Of a stretch of DNA of 64,000 nt, positions 58,733 to 64,000 are shown in pieces. Origin of the DNA: Candidatus Melainabacteria bacterium (GTDB taxonomy: Bacteria > Cyanobacteriota > Vampirovibrionia > Obscuribacterales > Obscuribacteraceae); contig JADJWK010000003.1 in the NCBI GenBank assembly GCA_016716405.1, positions 682,001 through 746,000 of the forward strand, read 5' to 3'. Within the stretch, counting starts at the first letter, position 1, and each line of letters starts with the position of its first letter. Made by a program: the position numbers and the translations under genes. Under the pieces are notes generated by a model. It did no database searches, was not told the origin of the DNA, and was given only the letters and a program-made list of their open reading frames with translations.

Positions 58733-61237
58733 ATGTCTTTCTGTGTCCTCAAGATAGTGGCCAAAGCCGAGCGAGACCTGGTGGTGGTCAGATACAGGGC
58801 CAGGCAAATAGCCGGCTTCGTCTTCGATTGTCCGGCGAACCGGGCCCGCATCGTCACGGCAGTCTCGGAAGTGACCCGCAACGCCATCGACTATGCCGGT
58901 CAGGGCAATGTCAAATTTTTCCTGGACAATGACGGGCAGAGACAGTTTCTCGAGATCGTCGTCGAAGACAACGGGCCGGGCATCGCCGATGTCGACGCCA
59001 TTCTCCATCCGCCGGAGCGGAAAGCCTGCCGCGGCGGACTGGCCAGTATCGTGCCGCTGATGGACGATATCGCCATCGACTCCAGACCGGGAGAGGGCAC
59101 CACGGTGAGGCTCAAGAAATTCATCGAATGCAATTCGACCTGGGTCTGCCAGACCAATATCACCGAATGGAAAAGACGCCTGATCGACGAGTCGCCATTT
59201 TCGGTGGTCGACGACCTCGAGCAGCAGAACAAGCAGCTTATCGACACTCTCGATCAACTTGGGAAGGTCAAGGCGAGCCTCGAGGAGAAGACCCAGCAAC
59301 TGCACCAGGCGAACAAATACAAAGGCGAGTTCCTGGCTAATATGAGCCACGAGATCAGGACTCCCATGAACGCAGTCATCGGTATGAGCAATATCCTCGA
59401 TCGCACCGAGCTCGATGACGATCAGAAGAAATATGTCCGCCTGATCAAAGAAGCAGGCAAATCGCTGCTCGACATCATCAATGACATCCTCGATTTCTCC
59501 AAGATCGAAGCAGGCAAGATCGAGCTCGAGAAGATCGATATAGACGTCTGCGATCTGGTGGAGAGCACCGCCGAGCTTCTGGCCACGCAAGCCCAGGACA
59601 AGAGCCTCTCGCTTGTGTCCTGGGTCGATCCGGAGCTGCCCGGGAAAGTGGTGGGCGATCCGGTGAGAATCAGGCAGATCCTGATCAATCTCACCAATAA
59701 CGCCATCAAATTCACCACCGAAGGCGAAGTCATCGTGAGAGCGCGGGTGAAAGACGATGGCGGCGCTGACGGTATCATCCGGTTCGAGGTGATCGACACC
59801 GGTATCGGCCTGTCCGAGAGCCAGCGAGCGAAGTTGTTCAAACCTTTCGTCCAGGCCGACGGCTCCACTACCAGAAAATATGGCGGCACCGGTCTCGGTC
59901 TGAGCATCTGCAAACAGCTCGCCGAGCTTATGGGCGGCAGAATAGGCGTCGACAGCGTGGAGAATCGAGGCTCGACGTTCTGGTTCGAGATTCCTTTCGA
60001 AGTGGTGGAGCCCGGGCGATCTCCGGAGAGCCGAGAGAGGCTTTTCGCCACCGCTCTGGTCGTGGAGGATCACAGTTTCACCAGAAAAGTCCTCCAGGAG
60101 TATCTCGAGTCTTTCGGTATCAAATGCGATACTGCCGAGTCGGCGGAGGACGCCCTGGAGATTATCGCCAGCCACCCGGATCGCAAATACGAGCTCTTCC
60201 TTCTTGATTATATGATGGCTGAGATGGACGGTCTCGAGCTCACCAGGGAGATCCGCAAGCTCCCGCGCTTCAAAGACTCCAGTATCGTCTTTCTCACTGC
60301 GTTCAACGACGCCGACCTGGGAAAACGGGCTGTGGCGGCCGGAAGCAACGCCTTCCTCACCAAACCGGTGAGACATTCGCAATTGCACGACTGCCTGGCC
60401 AGGCTCGCCAGCGGCGATACCCTCGACACCTTCACCGTCCAGACGCCACCCCGTGCCGGCGCCCCGGCGCAAGCGCGGGTAGAAGAGCGTGAAGACAAAA
60501 CTGAAAGGTTCGCGGTCCTTCTGGCGGAGGACAACCCCACCAATCAGATGGTGGCCTCCATCGAGCTGGAGGGTCTCGGGGTAGATGTGCAGATCGCTCA
60601 GGACGGTCAGGAAGCGGTGGATCTTGTCAGTCAATATCGCTACGACCTGATCTTCATGGATTGCCAGATGCCCGGTATGGACGGCTACCAGGCGACCAGA
60701 GAGATAAGGAGAATCGAGCAGAAAGAGGGACGCAAGAGACTGCCCATAGTGGCGATGACTGCCAATGCGCTGCCCGGCGATCGCGAGAAGTGCATCAACG
60801 CCGGGATGGACGACTATATAACCAAGCCTTTCGACCCGGCGGAGCTCGCCGAAATCGTCAGGAAGTGGTCGCCCGATGCGAAAGCAGAGCCGAAGGCAGT
60901 TCCGGGAAATGACTCTCCGGCCCTCGACAGAGAGCAGCTCATGAGCCGTTTCGGCCCGGAGAAGTCGGCCAAGCTTGTGGAGGTGTTCATCACCGACACC
61001 AGCAAACGTATGCACAATCTCAAAACTTTCGTAGACACCCTGGATTTCGACAATCTCGCCAGGCAGGCTCATGCCATCAAAGGCGCCTCCTCGATGATCT
61101 ATGCGACCTCTTTGAGCGAGCGGGCAAGAGACCTGGAAGCGGCTGCCAGAGAGAAGGACGAAGACAGATTGAGGCTGGTGTTCGCCTCCATGCAGGAGGA
61201 GTTCGATCGTCTCGAGACCGTGGTCGCCTCCGGATAG
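58733..61237 (+). CDS. Hybrid histidine kinase with N-terminal RsbT/RsbW-like ATPase, two receivers and HPt
   Basis: An 834-residue multidomain protein. Residues 1-135 are a GHKL ATPase resembling RsbT/RsbW (VSEVTRNAIDYAGQG, DNGPGIADVDAI). A coiled coil (about 160-195) leads to HisKA with the phosphoryl His 206 in NMSHEIRTPMNAV, then HATPase_c (NLTNNAIKFTTEG, DTGIGLSE, GGTGLGLSICKQ). Receiver 1 has D492 (LFLLDYMM), receiver 2 D643 (LIFMDCQMP) and the HPt His 780 (QAHAIKGAS). A complete phosphorelay sits in one protein, with a second, anti-sigma-type ATPase at the front. A strong SD (gaggag) precedes the ATG, 13 bp after the phosphatase. No transmembrane segment is seen. Confidence 0.92.
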   Translation: MSFCVLKIVAKAERDLVVVRYRARQIAGFVFDCPANRARIVTAVSEVTRNAIDYAGQGNVKFFLDNDGQRQFLEIVVEDNGPGIADVDAILHPPERKACRGGLASIVPLMDDIAIDSRPGEGTTVRLKKFIECNSTWVCQTNITEWKRRLIDESPFSVVDDLEQQNKQLIDTLDQLGKVKASLEEKTQQLHQANKYKGEFLANMSHEIRTPMNAVIGMSNILDRTELDDDQKKYVRLIKEAGKSLLDIINDILDFSKIEAGKIELEKIDIDVCDLVESTAELLATQAQDKSLSLVSWVDPELPGKVVGDPVRIRQILINLTNNAIKFTTEGEVIVRARVKDDGGADGIIRFEVIDTGIGLSESQRAKLFKPFVQADGSTTRKYGGTGLGLSICKQLAELMGGRIGVDSVENRGSTFWFEIPFEVVEPGRSPESRERLFATALVVEDHSFTRKVLQEYLESFGIKCDTAESAEDALEIIASHPDRKYELFLLDYMMAEMDGLELTREIRKLPRFKDSSIVFLTAFNDADLGKRAVAAGSNAFLTKPVRHSQLHDCLARLASGDTLDTFTVQTPPRAGAPAQARVEEREDKTERFAVLLAEDNPTNQMVASIELEGLGVDVQIAQDGQEAVDLVSQYRYDLIFMDCQMPGMDGYQATREIRRIEQKEGRKRLPIVAMTANALPGDREKCINAGMDDYITKPFDPAELAEIVRKWSPDAKAEPKAVPGNDSPALDREQLMSRFGPEKSAKLVEVFITDTSKRMHNLKTFVDTLDFDNLARQAHAIKGASSMIYATSLSERARDLEAAAREKDEDRLRLVFASMQEEFDRLETVVASG

Positions 61238-61241
61238 CCTG

Positions 61242-63224
61242 ATGGGAACGCCTGATACAGATGGGGCGCAATCGGACGCCGGCGCCGATCAGGCTCTTTC
61301 AGCCAGGATTCGCAAAGCCATGGTCGTTCTACGGGGCACACCCCGGGTCCTGAAACTCCTGTGGGAAGCCAGCCCGGCCAGCACCTTCGGGGTAATCGCC
61401 CTGAACTGCCTGCTCGGTCTCATTCCCCTGGGTCAGATCGCCCTGGGCAAGATGATTGTGGACACCGTAGCGGCGGCAGCCAGTACCGGCATGGCGCATA
61501 ATGACAGCTTCTCCTCGGCGATCCAGCAATTGATGCCGCAACTGATACCGATACTAGTTCTGATGGCGGTGCTAAACTTCTTGAATCACTTGTTAGATCC
61601 CTCGGTCAGGCTGCTCAATCAGAATCTGGGGGCCCTGCTCACCCGCAAAGTCACCGTCATGATCATGGAGAAGGCCAACAGCCTTGCCGACATATCATTT
61701 TTCGACGATCCCAAGTTCTACGACAAGCTCGAGAAAGCCAGGCAGGAGTCCGGGCACCGCCCGATTAGCATGCTCTTCAATCTGGCCCTTATCCTGCGCT
61801 CCAGCATGGGTCTGGGCTCCATGCTCCTGGTGCTGCTTCTCTACAATCCCTGGCTTGCCATAGTGGTGACGGCACTGGCGATACCGCACCTGATCGTACA
61901 GTTCCAGCATCAGGAAGAGTCCTGGAAACTGAACGACTGGGAAGTGCCCGAAGTCAGGCGGATGCACTACTTCAGCCGGATCGCCACCGACCGCGATACC
62001 GCCAAGGAAGTGCGTTTGCTCGGTCTCGGCGATTATTTCATCGGCGAGTACGAGAAAAAATTCAAAGACTTCCACGACCGTCATGCCACCCTCAGGCTCA
62101 AGCAGTGGACACGCAATGTATCCCTGGGCTCGATCTCGGCGATCGGCTATATAGGCGCCTGCGCGTATATCGTCTTCGAGGCGGCGGTGTCACGGATAAC
62201 CCTTGGATCGATGACCCTCTACACGGGGGCGGTCAGCCAGATCGAAGGAGGGCTGCTCTCCATGGTCTGGGGACTTGCCGGGCTATACGAAAGCAATCTC
62301 TTTCTGAATCATCTATTCGAGTTCCTCGACGTCCAGCCGGCTATAGCGACCTCTCCCGCGGGCGGCGGCAGACGTGCTCCCGAGCGTATAAACGAGGGCA
62401 TCGAGCTTCGCAATGTCGGCTTCCGCTATCCGGATAGCGATAAAGCCGTCCTGGAAGACGTGAGCTTCAAGATCCTGCCCGGGCAGACCGTGGCCCTGGT
62501 CGGCGAAAACGGCGCCGGCAAGACCACCCTGGTCAAGCTCCTCACCAGGCTCTACGATCCCAGCACCGGTACTGTGCTGGTGGATGGCGTCGATATAAAA
62601 GAGCTCGATCTGGAAGACTGGCGCCGCCGGGTGGCGGTGGCATTCCAGGACTTCGGGCGGTATCACCAGAGCGCCCGGGAGAATATCGGCATCGGCGATA
62701 TCGATCGACTGGCCATGCTCGATGTCATAGAAGCCGCCGCCGATCGATCGGGAGCCCGGGCGGTAGTCGACAAGCTGGATCATGGTTTCGAAACCCTTCT
62801 CGGGGCATGGTTCTCCAATAGCGATCGCGGCGCCGACATATCCGGGGGCGAGTGGCAGAAGCTCGCCCTTGCCCGGACCTTCATGAGGGTGCCGCCCGAA
62901 GACAAAGACAGGGACAATGCAGACGGAAACAGCAGTAGTGACGATTCGGATAGTCCGCGCCATACCGCCCTTCTGATTCTGGACGAGCCCACCGCCGCTC
63001 TCGATGTTCAGTCGGAAGCGGCCCTTTACAGTCGTTTTCACGAGCTCTCCCGGGGGCGCACGGCGCTTCTCATTTCGCACCGGTTCTCCACGGTTCGGAT
63101 GGCCGATATCATTCTGGTACTGGAAAACGGCAAGATTCTCGAGCAGGGGTCGCATGAAGAGCTCATCGCCCTGGGCGGTCGCTATGCCGAGCTGTACAAT
63201 ATGCAGGCCGAGCGCTATCGCTAG
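61242..63224 (+). CDS. ABC exporter half-transporter (fused permease and ATPase)
   Basis: The 660-residue protein has a TM domain of about six helices (residues about 30-340) and an NBD from about 380. Walker A is GENGAGKTTLVKLL, the Q loop AFQDFGRY, the signature ADISGGEWQKLALART, Walker B TALLILDEPTAALD, and the switch His is in LLISHRFS. About 25 acidic and Ser/Asn-rich residues (DNADGNSSSDDSDS) sit between signature and Walker B. It works as a dimer to export lipid, peptide or drug. Only 4 bp separate it from the histidine kinase, so it is part of the same operon and may be its regulated output. Confidence 0.92.
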   Translation: MGTPDTDGAQSDAGADQALSARIRKAMVVLRGTPRVLKLLWEASPASTFGVIALNCLLGLIPLGQIALGKMIVDTVAAAASTGMAHNDSFSSAIQQLMPQLIPILVLMAVLNFLNHLLDPSVRLLNQNLGALLTRKVTVMIMEKANSLADISFFDDPKFYDKLEKARQESGHRPISMLFNLALILRSSMGLGSMLLVLLLYNPWLAIVVTALAIPHLIVQFQHQEESWKLNDWEVPEVRRMHYFSRIATDRDTAKEVRLLGLGDYFIGEYEKKFKDFHDRHATLRLKQWTRNVSLGSISAIGYIGACAYIVFEAAVSRITLGSMTLYTGAVSQIEGGLLSMVWGLAGLYESNLFLNHLFEFLDVQPAIATSPAGGGRRAPERINEGIELRNVGFRYPDSDKAVLEDVSFKILPGQTVALVGENGAGKTTLVKLLTRLYDPSTGTVLVDGVDIKELDLEDWRRRVAVAFQDFGRYHQSARENIGIGDIDRLAMLDVIEAAADRSGARAVVDKLDHGFETLLGAWFSNSDRGADISGGEWQKLALARTFMRVPPEDKDRDNADGNSSSDDSDSPRHTALLILDEPTAALDVQSEAALYSRFHELSRGRTALLISHRFSTVRMADIILVLENGKILEQGSHEELIALGGRYAELYNMQAERYR

Positions 63225-63238
63225 CCTCTAAGTGCTTT

Positions 63239-64000
63239 CTAGAGTGAGCAATTGGTCAATCGCTCCTCGATAGCTCTCAGGGCATCGAGGGCGGTCATGC
63301 GAAGCGATATCGCCCCTTCCGGTACCTGAAAGTCGCGAGGATTGACCCGAATGAGCTTGTTCGACCGGCGCTGGCATTCGTAACGCACCGTAGGAATGGC
63401 CGTGCCTGCACCGAACTCGATGGCAACCACCCTGCCGCGGCTTACCCGGGCAAGCCACTTCTGGTAGTTTGTCTCCTGGGCCGATGTACGTCTGGGATTC
63501 CAGGCGAAATCGCCGAACATGAGGACATTCGGTCTGGCCATGCCGCCACAGGCGGGACAGGTCGGCAAGGGACCGCGAGCCCGGAAAGTCTCCCGGTCGA
63601 CCTCGATCTCGATTCCGTGAGCCGACCAGATCTCGATACTGCCGCACCGGGGTGCGCATTGCAGATGGTGCAGGGATCCATGACACTCGACGAGGCGCTC
63701 CTCGTCAAAGCCGGCCTTCTGAAACTGCCCGTCGACATTGCTGGTGTACACGAAATGGTCCCTGGAGAATTTCTGGATGAGACGGCGAATTATCTGGAAC
63801 CCTTCGTGGGGAACTGTATCGCGATAGAGGTTCAGGCGGTGACCGTAAAAGCCCCAGGCTTGCCCGGGATCCTCGGCAAAAGTCCCGGCATTGGCCACCT
63901 GGGCGAAGGTCCGGCCCTGAAAAGGCGGATAAGCTCTCCAGAAGCCGTCGCTCCCGCGGAAATCAGGCAGACCGGAGTCCACTCCCATACCGGCACCGGC
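63239..64000 (-). CDS. Sirtuin (SIR2) family NAD-dependent deacetylase, 5' end outside window
   Basis: The minus-strand frame remains open to base 64000, so the start is beyond. It reads AGAGMGVDSGLPDFRGSDGFW (the NAD-binding GAG.S..SGIPDFR motif, here with GMGVDSGLPDFRG). YTSNVDGQFQKAG and ECHGSL have the catalytic His, and the zinc cysteines are C/C (LQCAPRC) and CPACGG. RPNVLMFGD follows. Sirtuins remove acyl groups from lysine with NAD. TSNVDGQF replaces the more usual TQNIDGLH. It is convergent with the ABC transporter (14-bp gap). Confidence 0.9.
   Translation of the reverse strand, partial: AGAGMGVDSGLPDFRGSDGFWRAYPPFQGRTFAQVANAGTFAEDPGQAWGFYGHRLNLYRDTVPHEGFQIIRRLIQKFSRDHFVYTSNVDGQFQKAGFDEERLVECHGSLHHLQCAPRCGSIEIWSAHGIEIEVDRETFRARGPLPTCPACGGMARPNVLMFGDFAWNPRRTSAQETNYQKWLARVSRGRVVAIEFGAGTAIPTVRYECQRRSNKLIRVNPRDFQVPEGAISLRMTALDALRAIEERLTNCSL

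Noticed and set aside
58700..61072. Long open frame (790 codons) on the minus strand opposite the hybrid kinase
   Set aside because: It is an antisense shadow of a clear multidomain gene. Its translation shows no family motif and no start signal.
1..64000. Transfer RNA, rRNA, CRISPR, insertion sequence or prophage genes
   Set aside because: None seen on reading both strands; gaps are short and no transposase or integrase motif occurs.

Overview
The window is gene-dense bacterial chromosome with short intergenic gaps and many 1-4 bp gene overlaps. Lineage is inferred. The mix of Hanks-type kinases fused to leucine-rich repeats (LRR), many secreted TPR and Sel1 proteins, glycogen enzymes beside a phosphoketolase, a PPK2 polyphosphate kinase and a stressosome-like signalling operon recalls non-photosynthetic cyanobacterial relatives of the Melainabacteria/Obscuribacterales type. 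No rRNA, ribosomal protein or other marker is present to prove this. No tRNA, rRNA, CRISPR array, insertion sequence or prophage was seen.

1-5 kb: the 3' part of an LRR Ser/Thr kinase runs into the wreck of an AGCS sodium:alanine symporter gene. An IPT/TIG secreted protein and a frameshifted DUF2252 gene follow. 4.9-12.9 kb (minus strand): small secreted protein, transglutaminase-like protein, secreted GH13 glucosidase, alpha/beta hydrolase, PPK2 kinase and a 990-residue polytopic membrane protein. 12.9-20.3 kb: glycogen phosphorylase divergent from phosphoketolase and glycogen debranching enzyme, a compact route from glycogen to acetyl phosphate. 20.5-26.1 kb (minus): matrixin-like protease, glutaminyl-tRNA synthetase, caspase-Sel1 protein and a double SpoIIAA-like protein.

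26.4-29.2 kb (plus): ARPP-1/DUF6569 protein, Rieske oxygenase, duplicated-domain secreted protein. 29.2-34.1 kb (minus): a five-gene operon that includes an SUI1/YciH-domain protein and a secreted TPR protein with poly-aspartate tails. 34.2-41.9 kb: DUF6745 protein, nitroreductase, TPR-hydrolase, an Asn/Gly-rich secreted protein whose ribosome binding site lies in a hairpin, an Ntn amide hydrolase, and a 43-residue membrane peptide coupled to a cytochrome P450. 42-54.4 kb: acyltransferase, LRR protein, second LRR kinase, TPR membrane protein, lipase-maturation-factor-like protein, GH130 protein, two hydrolases, a secreted unknown and an SMI1/KNR4 protein.

54.5-63.2 kb is the most interesting part. 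One plus-strand operon encodes a NarL-type receiver-HTH-Ser/Thr kinase fusion (broken by one frameshift), RsbR (PAS-STAS), RsbS, RsbT, an RsbT-PP2C fusion, a hybrid histidine kinase that begins with an RsbT/RsbW-like ATPase domain, and an ABC exporter. This joins a stressosome to Hanks-kinase and phosphorelay signalling. The RsbS protein has leucine where the phosphorylated serine of the Bacillus protein sits. A sirtuin gene, cut by the window edge, closes the region.
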